Shown: piece after piece, positions 10,775 through 22,607 of the stretch
How the letters are laid out: each line of letters starts with the position of its first letter
Position numbering within the stretch: the stretch's first letter is position 1
Source: Peromyscus leucopus
Lineage: Eukaryota > Chordata > Mammalia > Rodentia > Cricetidae
Direction: 5' to 3'
Length of the DNA stretch: 64,000 nucleotides
Assembly (NCBI RefSeq): GCF_004664715.2
Contig: NC_051069.1
Span: 1 to 64,000 of the forward strand
Notes under the pieces: generated by a model
The model's input: only the letters and a program-made list of their open reading frames with translations
What the model was told of the DNA's origin: nothing
The model's database searches: none
Position numbers and translations under genes: made by a program

Positions 10775-12573
10775 AAACGAGCAGCAACTAGAAACAGAAC
10801 TGCCTTATGACTCAACTGTACCACTCCTGGTCATATACCCAAACGACTCTATATCCTACACCAGACATTTGCTCATTCATGTTCATCGCCGTTCTATTCA
10901 CAGTAGCTAGAAGATTGAATCAACCTAGATGTCCGTCAATAGATGAATGGATAAGAAAAATGTGGTTCACTGGGCATGGTGGTGCACGCCTTTAATCCTG
11001 GAGGCAGAAATAGACAACTCTCAGTGAGTTCCATGACAACCTGGTCTATAAAGTGAGTTCCAGGACAGCCAGGACCGTTACACAGAGAAACCTTGTCTCT
11101 AAAAACCACACACACACACACACACACACCAAAAAAGAAAAAAAAAAGAAAAAAAAAAAAGAAAAATGTGGTACATGATGGACTATTACTCAGCTGTAAA
11201 GATAAATGAAATAATAAAATTTGCAGAAACATGGGTGGAACTGGGAAAATTATACCAAGTGACAAAGACAATGCCACACATCCTCAGAGTCAAAGTTTAC
11301 CTTCAGATCTTCTGTGTGTTTAATTTGGAGCATAATTGACATCCAAGAAGCTAGGAAGGGGCCATTGGCGAGGGGTATGCTAAAAGAGGGGGAGATGATT
11401 AACCAGGGTACTGGGAGTGAAAAGGCTTAAGTGTGTGTGTGGGGGGGGGTCATGGAGGAAATCGGGATGGGGAGGTCTGACGCAGTGGGTGTGTGCAAAG
11501 CCATACTGAATCAGCCTGCCACCTCACAACCCGATGAAGGAGATAATTGGATGGTGGAATATATTTGATGTGAAAGAAGGAGGGGCGGGGGGCCACTGAA
11601 GGTTACAAGGCTAAGTGGGGCTTGGTTCTAAGGGGAGAGAAGTGGGTGGCTGAGCTACCTACTCTAAAGATGTATGAGAAAGCCTTATGGAAACCCACTA
11701 GTTCATAAGCTAATTTTAAGAGTAAATAGGAGAGCCTCTATGGATGGACGACGCTGCTCCCAGATGACATAGGTAATTTAATAAAAGTTACGGTAAGAGG
11801 CATGGGATACTTCCCTTTGAGTTACTCCTCAGGAGCCCCAGAAGCACCCAAACTACATGGATATTGCCCACCATGACTGCATGGTAAGACTCCATTGCTC
11901 AAATACCACACACTTTGGCTGTAGGACATAGAGAAAGCAATCTTAAACTGACCAGGACACGTCTTACCTGCTGGCCAGCTTTTCCATTGCTTTGCAGGCT
12001 GCTGAGGAAAAAGAAGAGACACCAGTGGGTTTTTTTTTTACCCAGCAGTGGGTCCTGCACGCCACAGCACCGACCTGAGAGGCAAGATGTGTAACAGAGG
12101 CGTGACTGACATGAGGCAGTATCGAACCACTGCCTAACTGGGTTTGGAGTCCACAGAAGGGAATTTCATGCCTGACACTGTAATTCTGGTCAAAAGCCCA
12201 TGGCTGGGGAAGTCTTATGCCCTAGGGTAGACTGTTCTTCTTTTGCTAAATGGTCACATTGCTAAACTGCTTTCTTTCTAAACATTTGTGTTTGTACTCA
12301 TGGACCTGGGCTGCATTCAACCTTGGTCAGAGAAACCTCTTTATGCAGCAGACAGTAATAATGCAGACAGGTGTGACTGGACATCTTTATCAACTCCCTG
12401 CCAAGGCTCAGGCACCTTCACAGAGGAGGAGGCAGAAAGAATGGAAGATCTGGAAGATGGGGGAGGAGGGACCCTGTGAAATGCTGTCTCCTGGTTATGA
12501 TGTGGTTATTGAACTCACGAACTCACAGCAGCTATGCTGACCTGTCCCAGACCTATGGAAGATCAAGTCAGCC
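10775..12573 (+). mobile_element. LINE-1 3' part, first segment (ORF2 end and 3' UTR)
   Basis: Typical decayed L1 ORF2 tail text ('CCACTCCTGGTCATATACCC', 'GATGTCCGTCAATAGATGAA', 'GGACTATTACTCAGCTGTAA') is followed by rodent L1 3' UTR sequence up to the LTR insertion. The reading frame is broken throughout. A B1 sits inside. Confidence 0.85.
10967..11158 (+). mobile_element. B1 SINE inserted in the LINE-1
   Basis: B1 with CA and A-rich tail, flanked by the 14-bp target duplication AAGAAAAATGTGGT (10953-10966 and 11159-11172). It is younger than the L1. Confidence 0.93.
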
Positions 12574-14224
12574 TGCTGCGGGCCGCAGGAATATCATAAG
12601 AACTCAGCTGGTTATGGCAAAGTCACTACCTGGAGGAATCAGGGAATTCCTCCAGAGGAAGCCAAATCCCAAGGAGTTTTTGGTGTTACTTGGCTTGTTA
12701 TATATCAGCTGTATTCTGTTATGAAAATCATGTGTGCCTTCATAGTTTTCCCAATTGACTTTCCCCTCAGAAGGGCTAACAGTGTGGACTGATCACTCTC
12801 TGGACATACACATTCCAGGTATTTGGAGAACAGCCTCAGGAAAGGCTTTCTCTGGAATCAGATTCTCCCTTGGCTACTTTCAAGGACTAGCAGTAATAAC
12901 AGTCCACATGCAAGTCTCCTGATTTAAGATAAATTCCACAAGGAGACACCACCTAGGTCAGGTGGACGTTAAGTAATAGCTTTACACAATTGAGCTCGGA
13001 CCCTCCTTTCTTACAGCCTTACCAACTTTATAGACCTTTAACTCCTTACCTAACCACTTCTAGGAATATTTAGGTAACCTTCTGTGCTAACAGCTATGCT
13101 CAGCCAGAACTCCCAGTTCAAGCCTCCCTGTAATTATCATTATTGGTAGCATCCGGCCAGGTCTATCACCGGATGGAGGAAAGTACCTTATCAGAGATAC
13201 CTCTGTACTCTCTAAGAACAGACTTAAGCATCCAGGCTACCTGTTTGAGAAGGCCTGGCGGATGTGTCAATTAAGCCTTACTTCCTCCTTTCCCAAATCT
13301 TACCTCCAGTTCCAGATCTCCCTTTAACTATCACCAGAGGCTTCTAGCTGTACACAGGTTGCCTAGAGACTGAGCACACTTTCCCCCACCCTGCAGAAAA
13401 ACGGCAGACAGCTTGGACAGATAGGAGCAACAGGAAAAAAGAAGACAGTTTTATTTTCTCCCATTGACCTAGCAACTTATAGATTTTTAACATCTTTTAC
13501 CAAACACGTTTAAGATTATAGTTGAGCACATAAGAGCCCTCTTCTTAGATATTACCCGAATTTAGCCTTTAGTTAATTCATTTTCCCATTGGTCACTTCC
13601 CTTTGGGGTTGCAAATGATAATTAACGGTTCTTGCCTCCCTATGTGATTCTTATCACCCCTCCATTTGACCCTGGAATCCTGGCTTTGCACTGCTAAGGG
13701 AATACTGCTTGTAAGTGTATATATACCAGGACTTCCAGGGCAGGAGAGGACAGAGAAGGGAGAAGAGAATGGAAGAACTAGATGGGTAAGAACTTGAGAG
13801 GAACAAACTGAGATGGGGAAGAAGTAGATTGAAGGGCTAGAAGAGAGGACTAGAGGAAGGAGATGGAAGATGAGGAAGAGCCAGATGAGAGAGAAGGAGA
13901 CGGGAGAGGAGATGATATGGGAAGGAACAAGATGGATGAGAACCTAGAAGGGGCAGAACTAGATGAAGGAATTAAGATAGAACCTAGAGGGGACAGTAGA
14001 CAAATATAGAGAAATCAGGCAAGGAAGGAGCTAGGCATAAGAACAAAATAGAAACTGTGTAGAGAGAGAACTATCACAGAATAATAATAAAGTGTATGAA
14101 CTAAGGAGTTTCGTGTACATATATTCATTTCATTTCATCAAAGATTAATTATCAGCTGGTTGTAGATTCTTCCCGGACCCTGGGAGGGGACTATCGAGGG
14201 GCTGGACCCCCACAGTCCCCGATA
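12574..14224 (+). mobile_element. 1.65-kb LTR-like insertion in the LINE-1 3' UTR
   Basis: Flanked by the perfect 6-bp duplication TCAGCC (12568-12573 and 14225-14230), after which the L1 3' UTR resumes. The element begins TGCTGCGGG and ends CCCGATA. It has TATATATA near 13718, a long purine-rich stretch (13730-14060) and AATAAA near 14087. No internal coding frame is visible. A 6-bp duplication fits class II (ERVK-like) integration. The TG...TA ends are not the canonical TG...CA, so the exact ends or family need checking. Confidence 0.75.
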
Positions 14225-14572
14225 TCAGCCCAAACTCCTCACAGATGGAGGAGATCCTCTCTGGGCCCCACCCCTTACTGAGGAGCTAGGGCAGTTGCCA
14301 GTGGCAGAGGAAGAAGACTCATTTTCCTTTGAGAGTGTGGCCGCTGGTAGCTTTCCCATGCTCCAGGGGACGGCCCCACAGCCACGAGCACATGGACAGC
14401 ACTGACTGGACTTAGTGACCTGGTTAAACAAGACATGAAGTTGGGAGGTGGTGGGAGGTGGAAGTGGAAGTGAGGATCGGGGAGTTGGAGAGGGGAAATG
14501 GGAAGAGTATATGATCATGTTTCATTGCAGACATCTATAAAATTCACAAAGAGTAAAAAAATAAAAATAAAA
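14225..14572 (+). mobile_element. LINE-1 3' part, second segment with A-rich end
   Basis: Continuation of the rodent L1 3' UTR ('CTCCAGGGGACGGCCCCAC', 'GACATGAAGTTGGGAGG') ending in an A-rich tail near 14555-14572. Confidence 0.82.
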
Positions 14573-14609
14573 GGAGCAGCATTTAGGGCCAGTCTGTGGG
14601 TTGTCCCTT

Positions 14610-14612
<3 letters not shown>

Positions 14613-14652
<40 letters not shown>

Positions 14653-14798
14653 CATCGAGACAGGGTTTCTCTGTGTAGTTTTGGAGCCTGTCCTGGATCT
14701 TGCTCTGTAGACCAGGCTGGCCTTGAACTCACAGAGATCCGCCTGGCTCTGCCTCCCGAGTGCTGGGATTAAAGGCGTGCACCACCACCGCCCAGCAG
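14613..14798 (-). mobile_element. B1 SINE with (ATT)n tail
   Basis: (ATT)n (14613-14651) sits at the tail of an antisense B1 ending 'CACCACCACCGCCCAGC'. Confidence 0.92.
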
Positions 14799-14884
14799 TC
14801 CCTTAAATTATTAAGAAGTTAGAAAAGAAACATTGGCAGGAGGGGGAAATGGAGCTCCAGGCCGACCTGAGCTGTAAAGGATCT

Positions 14885-14975
14885 GTCTCTGAAAAAGAAA
14901 GGAAGGAAGGAGGGAGGGAGGGAGGGAGGAGGGAGGAGGGAGGAGGGAGGGAGGGAGGAGGGGGGAGGGAGGGAG
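14885..14975. repeat. (GGGA)n purine tract
   Basis: Imperfect GGAA/GGGA/GGAGG repeat. Confidence 0.95.
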
Positions 14976-15322
14976 GAAAGCAACAATTCGAGAGGCAAAA
15001 TCCCTTACATTGCTTCCTAAAAGGCTAAAAGCTGCTATGTGTAGCTTCTTTTTCCCTGGCTGTTATTTTGATTATTCTCCGTAATATGGCATTACAAGCC
15101 CATCTGTCTTACTAAATTTAAGTTAAGCATTTCAGATACTTGCTTTTGCTGCATTGTAACCTACAGAGCAAACACATTATACATAAGGACTCCCCCTAAT
15201 GTTCTTGTGTTTCCACATTGTTACTTAAAGTAATTTAAAAGTGTCAATAAAAATAACATTATCTCCAGATAAGGCTTTTACCATTATTCTGTAGGAAATG
15301 TCCTATGGGGTATTCACATATG

Positions 15323-15328
<6 letters not shown>

Positions 15329-15391
<63 letters not shown>
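15329..15391. repeat. (TC)n microsatellite
   Basis: About 31 TC units, directly before a diverged antisense B1 (15395-15520). The preceding 14976-15328 is AT-rich with nothing recognised. Confidence 0.97.
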
Positions 15392-15392
<1 letters not shown>

Positions 15393-15520
15393 AGGTTGAG
15401 ACAGGGTCTCACCCTGTAGCCTTGGCTGGCTTAGAACTCACTAGGTAGGTCAGGCTGTCCTTGAACTAGTTGATCCTCCTGCCTCAGCCTCCTGAGTGCT
15501 GGGACCACTACACTTGGCTT

Positions 15521-16210
15521 CTTTCTGTATAGGTGGCCTTTAGGTAAGGTGAAGAAGACATTTGAAGTTACATGAGCCTCAGTTGTCTAAGAACATCACC
15601 AGTGTTTCCTTGCCGAACACAGGTTATCATTCCAGTTTGTTTTTTGAGAGGTGTTTTTAGGGTTTTAGAGGAAATCACAGATTCAGCCGAATGCCCCATC
15701 TACTTGCTCAAACTTGTTTCGACGTTTGGTGGGAGAGACGGGACCAGACAAACACTTCACAAGCTGCTTGTTAAATTTGTTGTATGAGAATTCTTATTCC
15801 TCTTGACTCGTCTCTGAGACCTGAAATAAGATGACTTCTAAGTGGAAGCTGTTACCAGCCTGTGCCCGCCTTGCACCCGAGGAGAAGTCGTGGAGGTTTA
15901 GAAGGGAAAGCCGCCCCTCACGGCCTGCATCTGTGGGCTGGGATCCCTCAGGACAGCAGCACAACTGCCTTCTTCAGTCTTCTCCCTGAAAGTCACCCTA
16001 GAAACCACACGTTTATTTGTTTTGTACATATGTACGCATGTGTGTGCGCCTGTGTATGCCACGGTGCATCTGTGGCGGTCACCGCACGGCTTGTGAGAAT
16101 GCGGTCCTCTCCTACCACCCGCTGGTCCAGGGTTCCAACTCAGCCCCTCCCACTGGCCCTTCTTACTGAAATTTCATTCACAAGACCAAACTATGTCATG
16201 AGGAAGGGCA
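15521..16210. other. No gene recognised
   Basis: Mostly unique sequence; a degraded antisense B3 is likely at about 16010-16170. Confidence 0.5.
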
Positions 16211-16214
16211 AGTC

Positions 16215-16510
16215 CGGCCAGCCATGACGACACATGCTGTTAATCCCAGCACCCCGGGAGCAGAGGCAGGCAGATCTCTGAGTTCAAGGCCATAATGAGT
16301 TCCATGCCAGCAAGCCTGTCTCTAAATACATACATGGAAAGAGAGGTGGGGACGGAGAGAAGGAGGGACAATCTTGGAGGCTGGAGAGGTGGCTCAGAGG
16401 ACCTGGATTCAGTTCTCAGCACCCACAAGGCTCACAGTGGCCTGTAACTCCAGCCCTAGGGGACCCAGTGCCCTCTCCGCCTTCCGCACACAGTACACAT
16501 ATACACTGAA
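16215..16510 (+). mobile_element. Truncated B1 followed by B2 fragment
   Basis: B1 16215-16345 ('GCCAGCCATGACGACACATG') and B2/B3 16375-16510 ('GGAGGCTGGAGAGGTGGCTC'). Confidence 0.78.
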
Positions 16511-16895
16511 TAATATAGAGGAGGGTGAGAAGTGGGTGCGGGGAGACCGGCCTGTCAGTGTTCACCACACTCCACATTTTCCGCTCTGGTTTCATTCCAT
16601 ATTCCAAAGAAGATGATTTATAAACCATGATCTGTTCCATGAGCTAAACAGACTCTTTCGATGGATGTTCTCCAAAGTGCTTGCATTCCTCTGAAGGAAA
16701 AAAAAAAAAAAAAAGTCATTCCCTAGCCCCCTAAAAAGTGCTTATGACGGCACTCTTGAAGGAGAATAAAGAGTAAAAGCAAAATGATAATATCAGCAAT
16801 AGTTTCAAAGCAAAGCCATAGTTCAGCTTGTCCCTAAAGATATCCTGGGGTAGTGTTTGGAGATGTCAGGACTTCACTTGTTTTTTTAATTTTTT

Positions 16896-17050
16896 ATTTT
16901 ATTTTATTTTATTTTTTTCAAGACAGGGTTTCTCTGTGTAGTTTTGGTGCCTGTCCTCTTTAGACCAGGCTGGACTCAAACTCACAGAGATCCGCTTGGC
17001 TCTGCCTCCCGAGTGCTGGGATTAAAGGTGTGCGCTACTGCCACCCGGCC
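16896..17050 (-). mobile_element. B1 SINE
   Basis: (ATTTT)n tail, 'CAAGACAGGGTTTCTCTGTG' to 'CTACTGCCACCCGGCC'. Confidence 0.92.
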
Positions 17051-17065
17051 AGGACTTCACATTTT

Positions 17066-17245
17066 AAAGATGTATTATTATTAATATGTGTGTATGTCTG
17101 AGCACCACGGCATGCATGTGAAGGTCAGGGGGCTCACTTGTGGGGGTCAAATCTCTCCTCCTACCTTCATGTGGGTTTGGGGATTGAATTCCAGTTGTCA
17201 GGCTTGTTTGGTAAGTTCTCTATCAGCTCATTCATCTCATGGCCC
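17066..17245 (-). mobile_element. B3-type SINE
   Basis: 'GAAGGTCAGGGGGCTCACTT' and 'CAGCTCATTCATCTCATGGC'. Confidence 0.75.
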
Positions 17246-17249
17246 CTTG

Positions 17250-18344
17250 AAGAGGTTTTCTTTTTTCTCCTAAAGCCATTGTGCACATTTCCATCTACCC
17301 AATAATGCCATTCGTTGTTTGGTGAGAGCAGACACTGTCTACAAAGAAATAGTTTAAGGGGAAGAAGGTCTGAGTGGACTTTTGTATTCATACCTGCCAA
17401 AGGAATCTCAAACCACAGCACTTTGGATATGTGTGAGCCAAGCCTTTGGAAGGAAAAAAAAAGAAAAACGGTCTTGTTTGTAATTCAAAAAAGGCTTGGT
17501 TGTAAAGCTTACAGCATATTAGAGGGCTGAAGTTTCGACTTTAGGAAAATTAACCGCAGAGTAAGGACAAAGTGACTCACAGACAGGCCCCTGCCTCCTT
17601 CTCTCGGGCAGGAAAACCAAAGAAACATTTCCTGGGTTGGGAGGGAGACATCAGAGAAAGAGAGGAGAGTCAAGAGAGCTGGGGCACCCCAGAGGGACTG
17701 CTCCCAAGGCCTCGCTGTGGAGCTGCGGTGAGGCTGACGGGAGTGAGAGTGTGTTTGCCTGCTCTGTGCGCGGCCTGTGCGGAGCAGCGTAACCCTAGGA
17801 GCAGCTCAGAGGGTTAGGAATGGTATCCGGTGGATCTTAGAGAGCCTGAGCGAGTGTCCCTTGGTCTGTGGGACCCAGGTGGATGAGACCCATGAGTTCC
17901 TGGAGCGGCCTGGGGTGGGACAGAGCAGAGGATGCACACAGCAGTGTGCCACGTGGGACAGACACCAGAAATCTCACAGGAGAAGAACTTGGATTCTGAA
18001 TAGTTGCAAGAGTAAAAATCTTTCCAGGGAAAGTCATGAAGTGTCAGGGAAAAGTCATAGAGTAACTTGGGCCCCAGAAGCAGGGGGGAGAGGGGGATCT
18101 AGGGAGACTAGAAGGCCGAGAGACAGATGGCTACCACAAGGTTGGAAGGAGCATCCTTCATTGTTGAGGTGGAGAGCAGCATGGGAGATTGGGCATGGAG
18201 GAAAGAGGACCACACTGGTCTGGGAGAAATGGACTTAGTTGCCCGTATCCTTTTTCTAGCCAGCCAAGCCTTCTGTCTTTAGCAGGAGGAGAGGCAAGGT
18301 GAAGAGTCAGCCATGCTTTCTGTTGCTGGGAAGACAGCCAGGGG
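17250..18344. other. 1.1 kb unique sequence, no gene recognised
   Basis: A 153-residue plus-strand frame (17777-18238) is present but has no recognisable domain. No repeat seen. Confidence 0.5.
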
Positions 18345-18594
18345 CCAGAGAGACGACTCAGTGGGTCGTTCAGATCCCCCAGCACCCACCTAAAAATCCA
18401 AGCATTGCTAGTGTGAGCCTGTAATTATCACGGGAAGGCGGAGGCAGGGGGATTTCAGGAGTCAGGTAGCCTAGTCCAATAGCTGAACTCCAGTTACAGT
18501 GAGAGACGCTGCCTCCGAATAATACAGTGGAAAGCAACTGAGCAGGACACCAGGGTCTACCTCTGGCCTTCACATACACGCACAGGCATGTGTG

Positions 18595-18646
<52 letters not shown>

Positions 18647-18660
18647 CTACATGTGCACAC
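18345..18660 (+). mobile_element. tRNA-derived rodent SINE with (CA)n
   Basis: Same type as 3085-3372: a tRNA-like head, a body with 'GTGAGAGACGCTGCCTCCGA', then (CA)n at 18598-18644. Confidence 0.65.
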
Positions 18661-19390
18661 ACCTACACAAAGGGAAGGGCAGTTGCTCACCCCTGTTGAT
18701 GTAAAGTGAGGACTGTGGTCACCTCTGAAGGAATGTTACAGAAAGGGAGCAAGAAACAAATGAAGACACTCTGACACCATATGGCAAGCATCCAGCACGC
18801 CTCTGCCTGAAGTCCCTCTGGAAGCCCCATCCACCGAGGTCTTTCTATTTTGAACTTCCTAAGGCCTGGTGGCAACCAGAGAAGGAAAGTGAGCCACCCA
18901 GGAGGCGACGTGAGAATTTGACTTGAGACCAAGGCCTCTTGGGTGAACCTGCAGGGCTTGTGGGAAGGGAATTAAAACCTTCCACACAGAGGCCTCCTGA
19001 GAAGTGGTCTAGATCAGATGTCTTTGTGAGGCTCACACAATATACTAGGAGAAAGGAATTTGCAGTTTGGGGTGACCCTTGAAAATTTTAAGCCAAGATA
19101 TGTTTTCTTTCCCCAAATGATATTGCTGCGGGTGACTACTGACCCGCCAGAATGACACGCATCGCCTAAAGGAAAGACTGGTCTAATAGAACAAAGGAGA
19201 TCCAAGGGCTGAACAGTGTGTGTGTGTGTGTGTGTGTGTGTGATGTGTGCACGTGTATGTTCACTGGGATTTTTGCTTCAGATGGTGTCTCAGTGTGTTG
19301 AACAGGATGGCTTTAAGTGGACCTCATGAATATCTGGGACTAGACACGTGCGTGCACCTTGACACAGCCGTGTGTGTTTAAATTCAGGGC
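18661..19390. other. Unique sequence with (GT)n, no gene recognised
   Basis: (GT)n at 19217-19242; 19243-19390 is probably a degraded SINE. Short frames only. Confidence 0.5.
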
Positions 19391-19392
19391 CA

Positions 19393-19550
19393 CGCCGGGT
19401 GGCGTGGTGCACACCTTAACCCCAGCACTTGAGAGGCAGAGGCAGGTGAATCTCTGAGTTCAAGAGTTCCAGGCCAGCCTCGTCTAAAGGGAGAGTTCCA
19501 GGACAGCCAGGGCTACAACAGAGAAACTCTGTCTGGAAAAAAAAAAAAAA
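19393..19550 (+). mobile_element. B1 SINE
   Basis: 'ACGCCGGGTGGCGTGGTGCA' to 'AACTCTGTCTGGAAAAAAAA'. Confidence 0.9.
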
Positions 19551-20399
19551 TCAGGGCCAGTACACTTGCCTGAAAGTGTACACATGCATCAGGTTTGAAG
19601 TTTACGGTTAAAACAACTCAAGTGCAAAGATATTTAACTTGGTTTACATGTCAGTGGAAACAGAAAGTCCCTCCCCCCATTCTATAAATTATGGAAAGTT
19701 TCACCTTGTCCCTTGAAGGAAACATAGCCACCTCTACTTTGGACCTTTTCTTTAGGACAACCAACCAGGATTCAGATTTAGATCATTCAGAGTCCATTCT
19801 TTTCCCTTTACATCTCAGACCGAGTGCAGGCGGCAAGGTGGGAGGTGACACCATCTAGTTCTGTGCGGCAGAGAGAAGGGCCGGTTCACCTTCTTTCTGC
19901 TCTCTGCTTCTGGGTCCGGTTCACCTTCCGCTCTGTGCTTCTCAAAGGCAGGGGTATTTTCTCTACTGGGGATACCATATGCTGCTGGGACTGCTACCTC
20001 CTGCTGTGGATGCCTTCCCCCCCGCCCCCCCCCCCCCGCTTGCCTGCTTGGGGTGTGGGCCCTCCTGGACTGAATCCAGTCCCTTGGGGTCCTCACAGTC
20101 ATTGTGGACCCCTCCCAAAGGCACCAGACCTTTTGGAGCCAGCCTGGCAGGGATGACTGACGTTCTAAAGAGACACACACTGTGTCCTTCCTTCTGGTCT
20201 TCTTACTATCCAAACAACAGGCCCCGATATACTGAAGTTCCCGCCGCCCGCCAGGAACCTCATGCTGGGCGACGAGAAAGTCTAAAGCCTGGGCCCGCCA
20301 GGGGGAAAATTTCAGGAGAGGGATTTGTAACGTGTCAGACAGGCAGTAACTGCACAGTGCTTGCAGGACCACAGCCTGCCCGGGACTGCTTAGCTTGGC
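19551..20399. other. Unique sequence flanking the CpG-rich segment
   Basis: GC rises towards 20.4 kb; a C run is at 20020-20037. Overlapping frames of 211 (minus) and 159 (plus) residues match nothing known. Confidence 0.5.
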
Positions 20400-20435
20400 C
20401 TCGGACGGGGTCCCTCGATTCCTTTGTCTCTCTTT

Positions 20436-20448
20436 CCAATATGGCCGC
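20436..20448 (+). promoter_or_regulatory. YY1-like motif
   Basis: CCAATATGGCCGC contains the ATGGC core with flanking CpG, resembling the YY1 element common at CpG-island start sites. Confidence 0.45.
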
Positions 20449-21102
20449 ACTGAATTAAAAAACCTCTTCTTTCTGTTTTCCCTGCTAATTTGGCTGCTTT
20501 GACTGGCGGACGGAGGGTGGGTGGCAAAGCCTGGTGTGTGGAGGCGCAGGCTGGGACCTCAAACCCAGGAACGACACTGGGGGGCTTCTCTAGGATACTC
20601 AGGACCCTTGAAAGCTCCCAAGCCCCAGCCACATTCCTTTCTGCCTGCCCTCCCCGCTCCGGGCCCCGCGGTTCTGTTTGCAACACCCCTGCTCTGGTGT
20701 GGGGTGTTCTTCCAAGTCCCCGGCCAGAAAGAATGCCTCCGCTGACTTTCTCCAAAGATTCCCTTTCACCCAACTGGAGAATTCCACCCTCCTCCTGGCC
20801 TCTTCCCTGGGCCCCTCCTCCCTAACCAAGAAGGGCTTTTATTGCCTTTTTTTTGTGTGTGTGTGTGAGACAGGAAATTGCCATGACCTCATGTCTTATG
20901 GTTTATATTAAAAAACTATACTTGCACGGTGCCTCCGATCTCTAGATGGTTGGGGATATTTTGTGCGTTTCGACCAGAACAAGCGGGCCCTTCTTATCAG
21001 CGAGCGGGTGTCTGAGGCTTGTTTGTGCAGCCGGCCACCCCACCCCCCACCCCGCCCTTCCCCCACCCGGCTCTCTGGCTCCGGGGCTCGGTGCCTGCGA
21101 GT

Positions 21103-21108
21103 CACGTG
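21103..21108. promoter_or_regulatory. E-box CACGTG
   Basis: GTCACGTGGT is a palindromic E-box of the USF/MYC type within the CpG-rich segment. It is a short motif, so chance occurrence is possible. Confidence 0.45.
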
Positions 21109-21319
21109 GTCCGCAAGCGCTGACCCAGCCCCTGGAGACAGGAGCGCCAGCCGGGCTCCAAGAAGTCTGGCTGGTTCCTGGAGCTGGGGTGGTACGTGAT
21201 GGACGCCGCCGCCGCGCTGCACTCTGGATCGGGCTTCCTGCCTGGGTCACCCCCCCCTCCCGGGCCACCCCCTCCTCCCTGCCTCCCTGGGCCCTGCTGC
21301 TGGGGCCCGTTTCAGGGAA

Positions 21320-21326
21320 GACGTCA
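21320..21326 (-). promoter_or_regulatory. CRE-like site
   Basis: Minus strand TGACGTC, a near-complete CREB/ATF element, lies about 25 bp from a YY1-like motif. Confidence 0.45.
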
Positions 21327-21349
21327 GCGGCCACGTTGCCTTTCCCGCC

Positions 21350-21360
21350 GCCGCCATTTC
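21350..21360 (-). promoter_or_regulatory. YY1-like motif
   Basis: GCCGCCATTTC on the plus strand gives GAAATGGCGGC on the minus, close to the classic AAGATGGCGGC element. Confidence 0.55.
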
Positions 21361-21856
21361 CCCTGCTTCTCACTGTGCGCTCATTGTTGCCCCCTCTGTA
21401 AGGCTTTTGTTGTTGCTGTTTGGAGACCCGGGCTCCTGTAACCCAGGCTGGCCACAAACCCGCTAAGTAGTGAGGGATGGGGGAATTGAGCTCCCTGAGC
21501 TCGATGGCACAGGTTACGTGTCGCCGCCGAGGCGGGCGTCTAGGGCGCTGGCGCTGGGGAATGAACCAGGGCTTTGTGCGCGCCACGCCAGCACCCGGCC
21601 AACCGCGCTGCGCCCCCCAAAGCTGTCTTCTGATGGGGAGATCTGGCTTGGAGGGTCTTCTCTTTTGAAATGAGGTGTCTTTGCATCCCTGTTGTAAAAA
21701 AAAAAAAAAAATCCTAAACCTTTGAAGCCCATGATGTTTAAACTAGGGGGAAAGCCATGAGCAGGACGCACAAAGGTACAAAGCCCGTCACTGTGTTCCA
21801 AGACCGCGCTCTGCCGAAGCCCCCCGGGGCTCGGGGTTCGCCACGCGGCTGCAGGA

Positions 21857-21868
21857 GCGGCCATTTTG
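21857..21868 (-). promoter_or_regulatory. YY1-like motif
   Basis: GCGGCCATTTTG on the plus strand gives CAAAATGGCCGC on the minus. Here the ATG opens a frame starting MAAPAAAWRTPSPGG that matches nothing I know. Confidence 0.5.
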
Positions 21869-22289
21869 CTGCTTTGTCTGCCCTGTGCAGGGCTCTCAGC
21901 TGTTGGAAACGTGCGGCTATTTTGGTCCTGTAACACTCCATCCGATCCCAGGCAATCAGTTTTTAGTCCACGTCCTAAGAGGACATTTTATATGGGAACA
22001 ATATATATCAGATGCTCATGCAATACCATCTTAATTCAGTAAAATTTGCAGACGGATTTTTTTTTAAAGAGTTCCCTTCATAAATAGTATATTCATTTGA
22101 ATATCCTCATTTGTACGTAATCTATACGCCTTTATTTATTTATATTATTATTACTATTTTTTTATTATTATTATTTTAGTCTTTTGAGATGAGATAGAGT
22201 CTTATTATGGGACCAAGCCTAGCCCAGAATTTGTGGTCCCCAAAACTGTCTTCTGAGTACAGGCAGATGGTACCATGTCTGTTTGTCTG

Positions 22290-22328
<39 letters not shown>

Positions 22329-22505
22329 TGTATGCCTCTCTATACATATCCTGGGGGTGGTGCTGGGTTCGAGACAGGGTTTCTGTGTGTAACACTTCTG
22401 GCTGTCCTGGAATTCACTCTGGAGACCAGGCTGGCCTCGAACTCACGGAGGCCTGCCTCTGTCTCCCAAGTGCTGGGATTAAAGGCGTGCGCCACCACAC
22501 CCAGC
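22290..22505 (-). mobile_element. (TG)n and B1 SINE
   Basis: (TG)n 22291-22328, then antisense B1 22370-22505 ('CGAGACAGGGTTTCTGTGTG' to 'GCCACCACACCCAGC'). Confidence 0.9.
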
Positions 22506-22607
22506 AGTATTCTTAAGAAACTCAAATTAATAGTATGAATACCTTTTATAATGGGGAAAAGGTAGGGAAAAATCAGTTTAAGTTTGGATTTTCTCTCACT
22601 GTACCAT

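Larger units (their letters stand above)
20400..21950. promoter_or_regulatory. Orphan CpG-rich, promoter-like segment
   Basis: GC content and CpG density rise sharply from about 20.4 kb and fall after about 21.95 kb, with the densest CpG between 20970 and 21620. Motifs include three YY1-like sites, an E-box, a CRE-like site, C-rich Sp1-type boxes, and GCC runs at 21205-21216 and 21346-21356. A diverged antisense SINE (21415-21600) is embedded. No TATA box was seen. Several frames stay open (up to 214 residues on the minus strand, 20942-21586), as expected of GC-rich DNA, but none is a recognised protein. It could be a promoter for a non-coding RNA, an alternative upstream NEDD4 start (minus strand), or a decayed promoter. 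Confidence 0.65.

Noticed and set aside
17777..18238. 153-residue plus-strand frame
   Set aside because: No family resemblance and no supporting context.
19815..20450. 211-residue minus-strand frame
   Set aside because: No recognisable domain, no splice or conservation evidence, overlapping frames also open.
20942..21586. 214-residue minus-strand frame in the CpG-rich segment
   Set aside because: Arg/Pro/Gly-rich translation of GC-rich DNA that also crosses a diverged SINE; no known protein.
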